A DNA stretch of 64,000 nt, from contig NZ_JACSNY010000001.1 in the NCBI RefSeq assembly GCF_016902535.1, forward strand, positions 62,001 to 126,000. Reading direction: 5' to 3'. Below are positions 49,939 through 59,721 of this stretch, piece after piece (position 1 is the first letter of the stretch; each line of letters starts with the position of its first letter). Under the pieces are notes generated by a model that was not told the origin of the DNA, searched no databases, and saw only the letters and a list, made by a program, of their open reading frames with translations. The DNA comes from Anaerotignum lactatifermentans. GTDB taxonomy: Bacteria; Bacillota; Clostridia; Lachnospirales; Anaerotignaceae. Made by a program: the position numbers and the translations under genes.

Positions 49939-49967
49939 ATTATACATGAAAAAAAAATGAATTGCCA
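49939..49967 (-). promoter_or_regulatory. promoter upstream of ftsZ
   Basis: TGGCAA (49962-49967), 17 bases, perfect TATAAT (49939-49944) with a TG one base before it (extended -10). Confidence 0.65.
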
Positions 49968-50012
49968 TAGAAAATCCTAATTATTCATATTTTTTTTCGT
50001 ATTTTTGATCTT

Positions 50013-50390
50013 TCATTCGACTTCTGTTTTTTGTTCCTTACCTATCATATCCTCTTTTTTGTTTTTATTCAACCATAATCTTCTGATTTGGCTAAAATTC
50101 TGAAAGATCCTTGTGCCAAACACCAGAATTGCCGCAATGGAAAAATCTATGCCCAGCCGGTTGCCCAGCCAAACCAGCCCCATTGCGATCAGACAGTTGC
50201 CAAAAAAGCCGGTCACAAAAATCAACAGATGAAATTTTTCCTCCCAAAGGGAACGTGCGCCGCCCAGCACGGAATCCAGACAGGCCAATATGCCCATAGC
50301 TGCATAAACAGAATAGCCATAAGGCAGAACAATGCCGCTGGCAACACCAAGGACAATCCCCAGAATCAAACCAATAAAAGGAAGTATCAT
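50013..50390 (-). CDS. sbp: small basic protein Sbp (DUF1290)
   Basis: 125 residues from ATG 50388-50390. Four hydrophobic segments and a basic Lys-rich tail. The family (PF06947) is conserved next to DUF881 and ftsZ/divIB genes. Function is unknown. ATGA overlap with the DUF881 gene. An AAGGAGAGG ribosome binding site lies inside that gene. Confidence 0.88.
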   Translation of the reverse strand: MILPFIGLILGIVLGVASGIVLPYGYSVYAAMGILACLDSVLGGARSLWEEKFHLLIFVTGFFGNCLIAMGLVWLGNRLGIDFSIAAILVFGTRIFQNFSQIRRLWLNKNKKEDMIGKEQKTEVE

Positions 50391-51094
50391 GAAGCATCCT
50401 CTCCTTCCGTCTGCCAAAGCACCGTTTGTTTATAGGCAGGCACTGTAATATCCGTTCCCGCTTTGATGGTGATTTCAATGCCCCAAAGTGAAAGATCATC
50501 TACAATCCCATCCGGAAAGCGCAGTGCCGACTCCAGCACCGTGCTGTCTCCCAGCGCACGGATCTCAAAAGGCGCCGCCAGCCGCACACCGTTGACTGTG
50601 ATGACTGTTCCTGCACAGGTAATGCCGCTTTGGGCCACTACCCGCTGGCCATTGACGCTGACTGCCTTAGCACCCGCCACATTCAGCTCATTGACTACCT
50701 GTAGAATATCCTCCGCATGGACTAAATAGGCGTTTCTGTCACCGCCGGCGTTCAGACTGCTGTCCCGCATGGTTACGGTAATGCCTTCTCCTGTCATTTC
50801 CGTCAATCCTGCAAATTCCCGCAGCAGCGCATTTTCCTTTTCCAGACTTTCCACCGCCGTGGTGGTCATGCCTTCTTCCTCATATTCCTTTATGACAGTT
50901 TCCTGCTCTCTTACCTTTGCCTCTAAAGCGGAATTTTCTTCCTCCAGCTGCCGCAAAGAAGCGGAAAGCTCCGAAACTCTGGCGTTTTCCGTGGTTCCTG
51001 ACTGAACCTTTACCGTATTGTACTGCAATCCGATCATAATGCCCAGACAGGCACAGATGGCCGTCAAAGCCGCTGTATACTGTTTTTTCATCAT
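50387..51094 (-). CDS. DUF881 family membrane-anchored protein
   Basis: 235 residues. Short cytoplasmic start, one N-terminal membrane helix (about 6-22), a coiled coil (about 38-80), then the DUF881 domain (GITVTMRDSS... region near 105, VNGQRV near 145, and the ITIKAGTDITVPAY end). The protein faces outward. In Bacillus related proteins lie beside divIB and sbp. Function undetermined. Confidence 0.9.
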   Translation of the reverse strand: MMKKQYTAALTAICACLGIMIGLQYNTVKVQSGTTENARVSELSASLRQLEEENSALEAKVREQETVIKEYEEEGMTTTAVESLEKENALLREFAGLTEMTGEGITVTMRDSSLNAGGDRNAYLVHAEDILQVVNELNVAGAKAVSVNGQRVVAQSGITCAGTVITVNGVRLAAPFEIRALGDSTVLESALRFPDGIVDDLSLWGIEITIKAGTDITVPAYKQTVLWQTEGEDAS

Positions 51095-51106
51095 GGATGC
51101 CACCTC

Positions 51107-51901
51107 TTAAATCAGATACTGGAAAATGATCCGCTTGTTGGGATCACTCAGATCCAGAGACCCCCGGTCCTCCTCCGGGATAGTCTTCATGATCTCCGCC
51201 AGACTCAGAAGCTTCTGGTCCATATTGTCCAGTGTCCCCAGATGCACCGTCACCCGGTTCACCTGGGCGTAAATATCCTCCGGATTGGAAACATTCAGTT
51301 CCACAATCATTTCCGTCATTTCGTATTTTTGCAGAATCTGTGAAATCTGCAGCATCACATGGAGGGCATCAGGGTTGTCCACAGAAATGATCTCCCCCAG
51401 CTGAAATTCAGAAAACTGGAGGCCGTTGACAATGGGCAGTCCCTGCACATAGGTTTTTTCAATATCCAGTATCCGCCCTTCTTCATCTATGTATAGGTAA
51501 GAGCCCATATAGGGCACATACGCTCTTACCTTGCGTTCCGCCAATGAAATGACCATGGTATCCGGCAATTCCCGAATCAGTCTGGCCTCTTGAATATACG
51601 GTTCTTCCTCCAGGGTGCGCTCTGCCTTTCCCCGTGGAAAGAAAAGAATATTATCGCCTACGGAAAGGCTGATCCGCTCTGCCAGCTCTGAAGCCGTAAA
51701 CTGCGCGGAATTTTCCAGCCGGATCTCCTTGATGGCAAAAAAAGGCGAAAGCAGAAAAGCCGCACCCGCGATGATGACCAAAATCGCCGCGATCAGGTAT
51801 TTCTGAGGAATCTGTCTGCGTTTCTTCTGCGGATGATAATACTCCAGTTCCTCCATCAGGTCGATATCCGTTATTTGCTTTTTCGTATTCTTTTTTCTCA
51901 T
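51107..51901 (-). CDS. divIB: cell division protein FtsQ/DivIB
   Basis: 264 residues. A basic cytoplasmic N-terminus, one membrane helix (about 37-58), a POTRA domain starting IKEIRLENSAQFTASEL (near 58; quoted in part), and a C-terminal beta domain. Part of the FtsQLB divisome module. ATG 51899-51901 overlaps the murA stop (ATGA). Confidence 0.92.
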   Translation of the reverse strand: MRKKNTKKQITDIDLMEELEYYHPQKKRRQIPQKYLIAAILVIIAGAAFLLSPFFAIKEIRLENSAQFTASELAERISLSVGDNILFFPRGKAERTLEEEPYIQEARLIRELPDTMVISLAERKVRAYVPYMGSYLYIDEEGRILDIEKTYVQGLPIVNGLQFSEFQLGEIISVDNPDALHVMLQISQILQKYEMTEMIVELNVSNPEDIYAQVNRVTVHLGTLDNMDQKLLSLAEIMKTIPEEDRGSLDLSDPNKRIIFQYLI

Positions 51902-53163
51902 TCGTTCCATCCTTTTTTCAGGCGTACCCTGCCTCCCAAACAGGTCAGGGCCTCCTCTATTTTTTCATAGCCCCGTTCCACATAGGACGAGCCATAGATC
52001 CGGCTTTCCCCTTCCGCCGCCAGAGCGGCGATCAACAGCGCCGCCCCGCCCCGAAGATCAGAACCGGTCACAACAGCGCCATGGAGCCGTTCCACACCAA
52101 AAACAACGGCGTTTCTTCCCTGCTTCTGAATATTCGCACCCATGCGGCACAAAGCGTCAGCATGCTGAAAACGGGCCTCAAACACCGTTTCACTAATCAT
52201 ACAAGTTCCCCTTGCCAATGTCAATAGACTCATGACCATGGGCTGCATATCCGTGGGGAAGGCAGGATAAGGGCCTGTTGTCAGGGTAAAATCTGAAAGC
52301 AGGCGCTTGGGTGCCTGCAAAAACACACTATCCTGTCCATAGCGCAGACCACAGCCCATCTGCTCTAGCACCTCCAGCGTTCCTTCCATCTGCTGCCGTT
52401 CCGCCCCCAAAAGGCGAATTTCTCCGCCGGTAGCCGCCGTAGCGCATAAAAAGGTACCTGCCTCAATCCGATCAAAGGGCACCGTAAAATAGGCCCCATG
52501 AAGTCTTCTGACGCCTTCCACCATAATGGTCGGTGTTCCCTCTCCATAGATCTCCGCGCCGCAGGCCCGCAGAAACCGTGCCAGACAAACGATCTCCGGC
52601 TCTCTGGCAGCATTATGGATCACGGTAGTCCCTTCCGCCTTTACCGCCAGCAGCAGGATATTCTCTGTGGCTCCTACACTGGGATATTCCAGATAAATAT
52701 GGTAGCCCAGCAGCAGCGGCGCTTTGCAGCAGAAAATCTCGTTTTCCTCTGTAATCACCACACCCATTTTTTCAAAGGCCTTCAAATGCAGATCAATGGG
52801 CCGTCTGCCAATGGCGCATCCGCCGGGGTGTCCCAGTTTGGCTTCCTTTTTCCGACCCAGCAGTGCTCCCAGATACAAAACCGAGGAACGCATTTTGGAC
52901 ACCATCTCTTCCCCTACTTCGGTCCCATCCAGCCTTCGGCTGTCTATGATGACGGTCCTTCCGTCCAGTTTTACCGTGCAGCCCAGGGAACGCAGAATAT
53001 CCAAAGACACAAACAGATCCGCGATCAGGGGGCAGTTTTCCAGTACTACCTCATCCTCCGCCAGAATACTGGCCGCCAGCAGCGGCAGCACCGCGTTTTT
53101 GCTGCCATGGACCTGAAACTCTCCGCCGATCTTTCTGCCGCCCTCCACTACGTAATACCCCAT
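51898..53163 (-). CDS. murA: UDP-N-acetylglucosamine 1-carboxyvinyltransferase
   Basis: First committed step of peptidoglycan: adds enolpyruvate to UDP-GlcNAc. 421 residues. KNAVLPLLAA near residue 23 and the catalytic Cys in GGCAIGRRPIDLH near 117, so it is of the fosfomycin-sensitive type. ATG 53161-53163 follows GAGGTGGG. The longer frame to 53319 would overlap the divergent peptidase gene region. It leads the murA-divIB-DUF881-sbp unit. Confidence 0.95.
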   Translation of the reverse strand: MGYYVVEGGRKIGGEFQVHGSKNAVLPLLAASILAEDEVVLENCPLIADLFVSLDILRSLGCTVKLDGRTVIIDSRRLDGTEVGEEMVSKMRSSVLYLGALLGRKKEAKLGHPGGCAIGRRPIDLHLKAFEKMGVVITEENEIFCCKAPLLLGYHIYLEYPSVGATENILLLAVKAEGTTVIHNAAREPEIVCLARFLRACGAEIYGEGTPTIMVEGVRRLHGAYFTVPFDRIEAGTFLCATAATGGEIRLLGAERQQMEGTLEVLEQMGCGLRYGQDSVFLQAPKRLLSDFTLTTGPYPAFPTDMQPMVMSLLTLARGTCMISETVFEARFQHADALCRMGANIQKQGRNAVVFGVERLHGAVVTGSDLRGGAALLIAALAAEGESRIYGSSYVERGYEKIEEALTCLGGRVRLKKGWNE

Positions 53164-53229
53164 AGTCCCACCTCGCACATTCATATAACCCATAATAAAC
53201 AGGGACAGTCTCTTTGGTGCTTTTCCATG

Positions 53230-53258
53230 TTTACTTTTTCCGGCAAAACAGGTAAGAT
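53230..53258 (+). promoter_or_regulatory. promoter of the P1 peptidase gene
   Basis: TTTACT (53230-53235), 17 bases, TAAGAT (53253-53258). Confidence 0.5.
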
Positions 53259-53293
53259 GGAAATAAATATGGACAGATACAGGAGGAAAGCTC

Positions 53294-54232
53294 ATGAAAA
53301 GAAATATTCTGGATATCAAGGGCCTGAAAGTGGGTCAGGCGGAAAATAAAGAAGGAAGAACCGGCGTAACCGTGGTTCTGGCAGAACAGGGCGCCGTCTG
53401 CGGCGTAGATGTCAGAGGCGCCGCCCCCGGCACCAGAGAAACAGATCTGCTCCAGCCTCTTAACGCCATGGAACGTGTCCACGCCGTTATGCTGGCAGGC
53501 GGTTCCGCCTTTGGTCTGGACGCAGCCGGCGGTATCATGGAATATCTGGAACAGCAGGGCATCGGCTTTGATGTGGGCTGCACAAAGGTCCCTATCGTTC
53601 CCGGCGCGGTACTCTTCGATCTGGCCAACGGAGACGCTTTCTGCCGTCCCGATCGGCAGATGGGCATAGACGCCTGTGCCGCTGCCAGTGATTCTATTTT
53701 AAAAGAAGGCAGTTTTGGTGCCGGCTGCGGTGCTACCGTTGGCAAACTTAATGGCATGGACCACTGCTGCAACAGCGGCATCGGCTCCTGGTCGGAGCGC
53801 ACGGAAAACGGCATCTGCGTTGCCGCTCTCATTGCCGTCAACGCCTTTGGGGATGTCCTGGAAAACGGAACCATCATCGCCGGTACCAAGGATGAGAATG
53901 GAAATTTTGTCAACACAGAAGAAGGTGTACTGCAAATGGCCTCTAAACTCTCCTTCGCCGCCGGACAAAACACCACCATCGGCGTGATTGCCACCAATGT
54001 AAAGCTCACCAAGGCGCAGGCACAAAAAGTAGCCGGTATGGCTCACGATGGCCTGGCCCGGTGCATCCGCCCGATCCATACCACATTGGACGGTGATACC
54101 CTTTTCTGCCTTTCCACGGGAGAAGTTGAACTGGATGCCGCTCCCGTAGATGTGGTCGGTATTCTGGCAGCACGGGTCACAGAACAGGCCGTCCTGCGGG
54201 CAGTAAAAGCCGCCCAGAATGAAAAATTCTGA
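53294..54232 (+). CDS. P1-family (DmpA/NylC-like) N-terminal nucleophile peptidase
   Basis: 312 residues, the S58/P95 fold of self-cleaving aminopeptidases and oligoamide hydrolases. The MLAGGSAFGLDAA segment (near 66) and GCGATVGK (near 144) are conserved. The chain is expected to cut itself before a Thr at about residue 227 in QNTTIGVIATN, freeing the nucleophile, as in NylC. GIGSW near 162 is the other usual motif. Natural substrate unknown. AGGAGG precedes ATG 53294. No signal peptide. Confidence 0.88.
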   Translation: MKRNILDIKGLKVGQAENKEGRTGVTVVLAEQGAVCGVDVRGAAPGTRETDLLQPLNAMERVHAVMLAGGSAFGLDAAGGIMEYLEQQGIGFDVGCTKVPIVPGAVLFDLANGDAFCRPDRQMGIDACAAASDSILKEGSFGAGCGATVGKLNGMDHCCNSGIGSWSERTENGICVAALIAVNAFGDVLENGTIIAGTKDENGNFVNTEEGVLQMASKLSFAAGQNTTIGVIATNVKLTKAQAQKVAGMAHDGLARCIRPIHTTLDGDTLFCLSTGEVELDAAPVDVVGILAARVTEQAVLRAVKAAQNEKF

Positions 54233-54246
54233 AACCGGACAAACAG

Positions 54247-54296
54247 AACAGCACGGATCTTCCCTCTTCTGGGAAAACCCGTGCTGTTTTTTTCTT
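54247..54296. terminator. terminator between P1 peptidase and LysR genes
   Basis: AACAGCACGG (54247-54256) pairs with CCGTGCTGTT (54279-54288), with TTCCC/GGGAA inside. Seven T's follow on the plus strand. Confidence 0.85.
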
Positions 54297-54303
54297 TTCT
54301 GTC

Positions 54304-55206
54304 TTACGTATCCAGTCCCTTCCGGTCTTTGGTACGCTGGATGATGTATTCTTTAAACTTTTCTACCGCGGGCGGCAGATACCGATTCAGTACATAAGCC
54401 ATATATACCATTCTCTTGGAATAAGGTGTGTCAAACTCCAGTTTCTTTACCCGGTAATTCTGTATGGAAGGGTTGTCCGTAATAATGGCAATACCCTGAT
54501 TGGCCGCCACCAGCCCTGCCATGGAATTGACGTCCTCGAACTGACAAAGGATATTGGGCATAATCTGCGCCTTGACGAAAAGATCGTCAATGATCCGGCG
54601 CATCCCGCTTTCCTTTGTATAGCAGATCAGAGGATAAGGGCAGATATCCTGTATCGCCACTTTTTCCTTTTCCGCCAAAGGATGATTCTCCGGCACAATC
54701 ACCACCAATCCCTGTTCATACACTGGAATAAACTCCACATCGCTTTCATTTTCCACCATTGAGCAGAAAATCAGGTCATATTTTTCCCGTTTCAGATTAT
54801 AGAGCAGTGTTTTGGTATTCCCCTCATAGCAGGAAAAGGAAATATTTTTGTTCTGGGGATCATCCAGAAATCCCGCGATGATCTCCGGCACAAAATTGGT
54901 CCCCACAGAAGTCATATAGGCCAGTCCCACATGACCGCCGCCTTCCGCCACCAGCCGCTCAATCTGGTTTTTGCCCAGCTCCAGCTGTGTCAGCGCGTTT
55001 TCCACATAAAACATATAAATCCTGCCGTATTTGGTCAAAACCACATTCCTGCCCTGTTTCTCAAAAAGAAACGCGCCCAGCTCCTTCTCCATGGCCGCAA
55101 TGGAATGGCTCAGAGTCGGCTGGGAAATATTCAGCTTTTCCGCCGCTTTTGTGTAATGCTCCAATTCCGCCAGTGTTTTGAAATAATACAACTGATTCAG
55201 ATTCAT
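54304..55206 (-). CDS. LysR-family transcriptional regulator
   Basis: 300 residues, the usual LTTR length. The winged HTH (about 1-60) has TKAAEKLNISQPTLSHSI. The rest is a periplasmic-binding-protein-like effector domain (about 90-295). No divergent gene: its neighbours are convergent, so the regulated gene is not obvious. ATG 55204-55206. Confidence 0.92.
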   Translation of the reverse strand: MNLNQLYYFKTLAELEHYTKAAEKLNISQPTLSHSIAAMEKELGAFLFEKQGRNVVLTKYGRIYMFYVENALTQLELGKNQIERLVAEGGGHVGLAYMTSVGTNFVPEIIAGFLDDPQNKNISFSCYEGNTKTLLYNLKREKYDLIFCSMVENESDVEFIPVYEQGLVVIVPENHPLAEKEKVAIQDICPYPLICYTKESGMRRIIDDLFVKAQIMPNILCQFEDVNSMAGLVAANQGIAIITDNPSIQNYRVKKLEFDTPYSKRMVYMAYVLNRYLPPAVEKFKEYIIQRTKDRKGLDT

Positions 55207-55236
55207 GTTGCTTTTCCTCCGCCTTTCTATATTTAT

Positions 55237-55242
55237 ATTATA
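55237..55242 (-). promoter_or_regulatory. -10 element of the LysR gene promoter
   Basis: Perfect TATAAT on the minus strand about 30 bases before the gene; no good -35 hexamer was found. Confidence 0.4.
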
Positions 55243-55363
55243 CCAAAGAACACAGAAAAATCCACGAAAAAAATCATAAAAATAGGGAAAAATGCTATTT
55301 TAAAGAAATTTTTTGCATAGAGGCAGTATATTATAATGCAAAACATCGAATCCTCTTTCTCAT

Positions 55364-55401
55364 ATAAAAAATACGCCCCTTCCTTTTAGGAAAGAGCGCA
55401 T
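55364..55401 (-). terminator. terminator of ligA
   Basis: ATACGCCCCTTCC (55371-55383) pairs with GGAAAGAGCGCAT (55389-55401) with three mismatches. A T-run follows on the minus strand. Confidence 0.7.
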
Positions 55402-55405
55402 AGTA

Positions 55406-57352
55406 TTATACCTCAATCTGGAACTTGCGAAGGAATTCCTCTTCATCCAGAATTGGAATGCCCAGTTCCTTGGCCTTCTTATTTTTGGAAGAAGACGAGT
55501 CCACATCATTGTTAATCAAAAAGCTGGTTTTTTTCGTCACACTGCCGGTAACCTTGCCGCCCATGGCCTCAATCCGTGCCGTCAGCACCTTTCGGTTCTC
55601 AAAATGGCGCAGATCTCCCGTCACTACGAAAGTCATGCCGGAAAGCGACGCCTCCGCTGGCGCCTCCTGTTCCTTCCATCTCAAATAGGGCAAAACCTCC
55701 GCCAGAAACGCCAGATGTTCCTCATCCCGGAAGTAGGCATACACACTATGGGCAATAACCTCCCCAAAGCCTTCCACCGCTGTCAGTTCCTCTGTATTCG
55801 CCGCCTTGATCTTTTCCAGATCATTGTCAAAGGCCTTGCAGAGAAGCTTGGCGTTGCGCAGACCCACATGGTTGATGCCCAGCGCATAAATGAAATTGGC
55901 CAGTTCTACATCCTTTGCCTTTTCCACAGAAGCCATCAAGTTATTATAGGACTTTTCTCCAAAGCCCTCCAATTCCTGTATTTCATCCTGATACTGCTCC
56001 AAACGGAAAAGATCAGGATACTGCTTTACAAAGCCCCGCTCCATGAATTTTTTCAGGGTTTCCTCCGAAAGCCCCTCCAGATTCATGGCGTCTCTGGAAA
56101 CGAAATGACTCAGCATCCGCAGTCTCTGGGCCTGACAGCTGGGATTGGTGCAGTACAGTGCCTTGCCGTCCCGCAGACTGCGCACCTCCGTTTCCCCGCC
56201 GCAGACGAAACAGTGGGACGGGATCTCCGCCGTTGCGGAACGGGTCAGGTTTTCCGCGATCTGCGGAATAATCATATTGGCCTTATAGACCTTGATGGTA
56301 TCGCCAATGCCCAAAGCCAGTTCTTCCAGTATGCTGACATTATGGACGCTGGCCCTACTTACCGTAGAGCCTTCCAGCTCCACCGGATCGAAAACAGCGA
56401 TAGGGTTCATGAGCCCTGTCCGGGAAGTATTCCATTCGATTTCCCGCAGAGTGGTCTCCGCCATTTCATCGGCCCATTTAAAGGCAATAGAATCCTTGGG
56501 GAATTTGGAGGTCCGCCCTAAGCTCTGACTGTAAGCCACACTGTCAAAGGTCAGCACCAGCCCATCGGAGGCAATATCGTTCTGCTCAATATGACTGCGG
56601 AAATACTCCAGTGCCTCCAGCACGTTCTCTCCCGTCACTACACGGCGTTCCACCGCTGTAAAGCCCATGGATTCCAGCCACCGCAGATTCTCCTCCTTGC
56701 TGTCGGACAATTCCTTTCCTTCGGCACTCACCAGCGTAAAGGCAAAAAACTGTACTTTCCGCTTTGCGGCGATTTCGCTGTTGAGCTGGCGCACTGTACC
56801 GCTGCACAGATTTCGGGGATTTTTGTATTCTTCCCCTTCCTCCAGTTCTTCGTTGATGCGGCGGAACTCAGAATAGGAAATCACGCCTTCTCCCCGCAGT
56901 ACCAGTTCTCCCGGAAAAGAAATCCGTACCGGCAGATTGGAAAACACTCTGGCATTATGGGTCACATCCTCGCCGACCTCTCCGTTTCCTCTGGTGACCG
57001 CCTGCTGCAAAACGCCGTCCTGATAAGTCAGCACAATGGTCAAGCCGTCCAGTTTCCAGGAAAGGATACCTGTTTTGTCCCCCAGAAAGCTCACCAGTTT
57101 TTCCGGTTCTTTCGTTTTATCCAAGGACAAAATGGGGCTGTCATGACGGATCTTTACCAGATTGCTGAGAACCGTATAGCCGACCCGCTGGGTGGGGCTG
57201 CCGGCCATGACTACGCCTGTCTCCTTCTCCAGCCGCACCAGTTCGTCATACAATTCATCATACTGGTGGTCTGTCATGATCTCTCTGTCCTGCTGGTAAT
57301 AGGCCTCTGACGCCTGATTCAAAAGGCCGATCAGTTCCTTCATCCGTTCCAT
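55406..57352 (-). CDS. ligA: NAD-dependent DNA ligase LigA
   Basis: Seals nicks in replication and repair with NAD. 648 residues. The adenylation lysine is in WKLDGLT near residue 99. The OB fold and a four-Cys zinc finger (CFVCGG... YCTNPSC, near 388-411) follow, then helix-hairpin-helix repeats and a C-terminal BRCT domain (about 570-648). It lies 18 bases after pcrA. The N-terminal domain Ia is present. Confidence 0.94.
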   Translation of the reverse strand: MERMKELIGLLNQASEAYYQQDREIMTDHQYDELYDELVRLEKETGVVMAGSPTQRVGYTVLSNLVKIRHDSPILSLDKTKEPEKLVSFLGDKTGILSWKLDGLTIVLTYQDGVLQQAVTRGNGEVGEDVTHNARVFSNLPVRISFPGELVLRGEGVISYSEFRRINEELEEGEEYKNPRNLCSGTVRQLNSEIAAKRKVQFFAFTLVSAEGKELSDSKEENLRWLESMGFTAVERRVVTGENVLEALEYFRSHIEQNDIASDGLVLTFDSVAYSQSLGRTSKFPKDSIAFKWADEMAETTLREIEWNTSRTGLMNPIAVFDPVELEGSTVSRASVHNVSILEELALGIGDTIKVYKANMIIPQIAENLTRSATAEIPSHCFVCGGETEVRSLRDGKALYCTNPSCQAQRLRMLSHFVSRDAMNLEGLSEETLKKFMERGFVKQYPDLFRLEQYQDEIQELEGFGEKSYNNLMASVEKAKDVELANFIYALGINHVGLRNAKLLCKAFDNDLEKIKAANTEELTAVEGFGEVIAHSVYAYFRDEEHLAFLAEVLPYLRWKEQEAPAEASLSGMTFVVTGDLRHFENRKVLTARIEAMGGKVTGSVTKKTSFLINNDVDSSSSKNKKAKELGIPILDEEEFLRKFQIEV

Positions 57353-57370
57353 GGTGCATCACTCCTTATA

Positions 57371-59611
57371 TCAACCCTCACTGACCTTAATCAGCTTGGA
57401 AAGTTTCGCCATAAATTTTTTCGTACCCTTTTCTCCAAAGGATACCTCTACTTCATAATCAGCGCCGCCGGGGTTTATGGATTTTACAGTACCAATACCG
57501 TATTTGGGCGCACGTACCTTATCCCCTACCTGATAATCCAGCACAAATTCCTTAGGCGCCGGCATCTCGAATTTCTTCGCCGCCGGGGCAAAGGGGCTGG
57601 TCTTGCTGCGGGTGGTAATGGGGCCAACCTTCATGCTGTTGCGCATCGCATACTTCTTCGCCATATCGGAAATCTGTCTGGTAGGCATATCCACCAGATC
57701 CTCTGGGATCTCCTTCAGGAAACGGGAAGGGGGATTGTACTGTGTCAAACCATGCTGCATTCTGCTCTTGGCATGAGAAAGGAACAGTTCTTCCTTGGCC
57801 CTTGTAATGCCCACATAGCAAAGACGGCGTTCCTCCTCGATTTCCTTTTCTCCGCCGTACATAATCGCCCGGAAACCGGGGAAAATCCCTTCCTCCATAC
57901 CGATCATGAACACATAAGGAAATTCCAGACCTTTAGCGCTGTGCAGCGTCATAAGCACCACGGTCTCGTCCCCTTCCTGATAGCCGTCAATATCCGCCAC
58001 CAGCGCCACATCTTCCAGGAATCCTTCCAGACCGCCTTCGGGATTCTGTTCCTCATATTCTGTGGCCTTGGAAACAAACTCGTCCAGATTTTCGATTCTC
58101 GCCAACGCTTCGTCGGTGCCTTCCATCACCAGCTGCTGGAGGTAGCCCGTCCGCTTGATGACGGCGTCCATCAGCTCCGATACCTTCATCTGCGCAAAAT
58201 CTGCCCGCAGTCCCTCGAACAGCTCATAAAATTCCTTACATTTTTTCCCTCTGGTTTTCAGCTCCGTAATTTCATCCAGATGGGCCAGAGCGTCATAAAA
58301 GCTAAGACCATGCAGCTGGGCATAATTGGAGATCTTCTCCAGAGAGGTTTCCCCAATGCCTCTTCTGGGCACATTGATAATACGCCGCAGAGCAATAGTA
58401 TCGGCGGGATTTGCCAGTACCTTCAAATAAGAAAGGATATCACGAATCTCTTTTCTTTCATAAAAGCGCACGCCGCCGAACAGACGGTAGGGAATCCCCT
58501 TCTTTACCAGCTGATCCTCCACCGCCCGGGACTGGGCATTGGTGCGGTACAATACAGCGAACCGGTTCAGGCTCTGGCCTTCCCCGTGCATTTTCTCGAT
58601 CTGCTCCGCCACATATCTTGCCTCATCATACTCATTGTCGGCTTTATAGATATGAAGGATGCTGCCGCCGTCATTTTCTGTCCAGAGGCTCTTTTCCTTT
58701 CGGGTCAAGTTATGGTGGATCACCGCGTTGGCCGCGTCCAGAATCTTCTTTGTGGAGCGGTAATTCTGTTCCAGCTTAATCACGACCGTATTGGGGAAAT
58801 CCTTTTCAAAGTCCAGAATATTGCGGATATTGGCGCCTCTCCAGCCGTAAATGCTCTGATCGTCGTCCCCTACTACACAAAGGTTCTGGTATTTGGATGC
58901 CAACCGATAAACCAGTTCATACTGGGAAGTATTGGTATCCTGATACTCGTCTACCATAATATAGCGGAACCGTTCCTGATATTTGTCCAGTACATCGGGA
59001 CAGGTACGGAACAGCAGTACTGTTTTATAAATCAGATCATCAAAATCCAGCGCGTTGTTTTCCTTCAGCATCTTCTGGTACAGCTGATAGCACTTGGCTG
59101 TCTTGGAAGCCCGGATATCCATAGGGTCCACAGACTTCACATAATCCTCCACGCTGACCATTTCCTCTTTCAGCTTACTGATGGCCGCCAGCGCCGCCCG
59201 GGAAGAAAAGGATTTGTCCACAGGGCTGTAATTCAGCTGCTTAAAGACTTCCTTCATGAGCTTTTCCTGGTCGTCGGCATCGTAAATGGAAAACTGATTA
59301 TCATAATCCAGATGGTGGATCTCCCGTCTCAAAATACGCACGCAGGTGGAATGGAAGGTGCTGATCCACACATCCTGGGCGCCGCTGCCCACCAGAGCGT
59401 CCACTCTCTCCCGCATCTCTTTTGCCGCCTTATTGGTAAAGGTAATGGCCAGAATATTCCAGGGCTTTACACCGCTTTCCAGCAAATGGGCGATTCTGAC
59501 GGTCAGCGCCCCCGTTTTTCCGCTGCCTGCCCCTGCCAGTACCAATACGGGGCCTTCCTGCTGCAATACAGCCTGCTGCTGCATCTTGTTCAGCTGTTCA
59601 AATCCAATCAT
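57371..59611 (-). CDS. pcrA: ATP-dependent DNA helicase PcrA/UvrD
   Basis: SF1A 3'-5' helicase for repair and for clearing replication blocks. 746 residues. Walker A GAGSGKT at residues 27-33, DEYQDT near 219, QNYRS near 287 and VLMTLHSAKGLEFPYVF near 565 are all visible. The C-terminal RNAP-binding Tudor-like part ends the protein (VGDKVRAPKYGIGTV). ATG 59609-59611 follows AAGGAG. A GTG three bases upstream is possible. Confidence 0.95.
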   Translation of the reverse strand: MIGFEQLNKMQQQAVLQQEGPVLVLAGAGSGKTGALTVRIAHLLESGVKPWNILAITFTNKAAKEMRERVDALVGSGAQDVWISTFHSTCVRILRREIHHLDYDNQFSIYDADDQEKLMKEVFKQLNYSPVDKSFSSRAALAAISKLKEEMVSVEDYVKSVDPMDIRASKTAKCYQLYQKMLKENNALDFDDLIYKTVLLFRTCPDVLDKYQERFRYIMVDEYQDTNTSQYELVYRLASKYQNLCVVGDDDQSIYGWRGANIRNILDFEKDFPNTVVIKLEQNYRSTKKILDAANAVIHHNLTRKEKSLWTENDGGSILHIYKADNEYDEARYVAEQIEKMHGEGQSLNRFAVLYRTNAQSRAVEDQLVKKGIPYRLFGGVRFYERKEIRDILSYLKVLANPADTIALRRIINVPRRGIGETSLEKISNYAQLHGLSFYDALAHLDEITELKTRGKKCKEFYELFEGLRADFAQMKVSELMDAVIKRTGYLQQLVMEGTDEALARIENLDEFVSKATEYEEQNPEGGLEGFLEDVALVADIDGYQEGDETVVLMTLHSAKGLEFPYVFMIGMEEGIFPGFRAIMYGGEKEIEEERRLCYVGITRAKEELFLSHAKSRMQHGLTQYNPPSRFLKEIPEDLVDMPTRQISDMAKKYAMRNSMKVGPITTRSKTSPFAPAAKKFEMPAPKEFVLDYQVGDKVRAPKYGIGTVKSINPGGADYEVEVSFGEKGTKKFMAKLSKLIKVSEG

Positions 59612-59721
59612 CACTCTATTCTCCTTCTTGTTTCTACGCAAAGAAAAGGAAGCCGCTCCGGTCCTCCGAAAGAGGAAAACCGCCCGCCGACTTCCCTGTC
59701 CGCCTTTTTGCAATACTGTTT

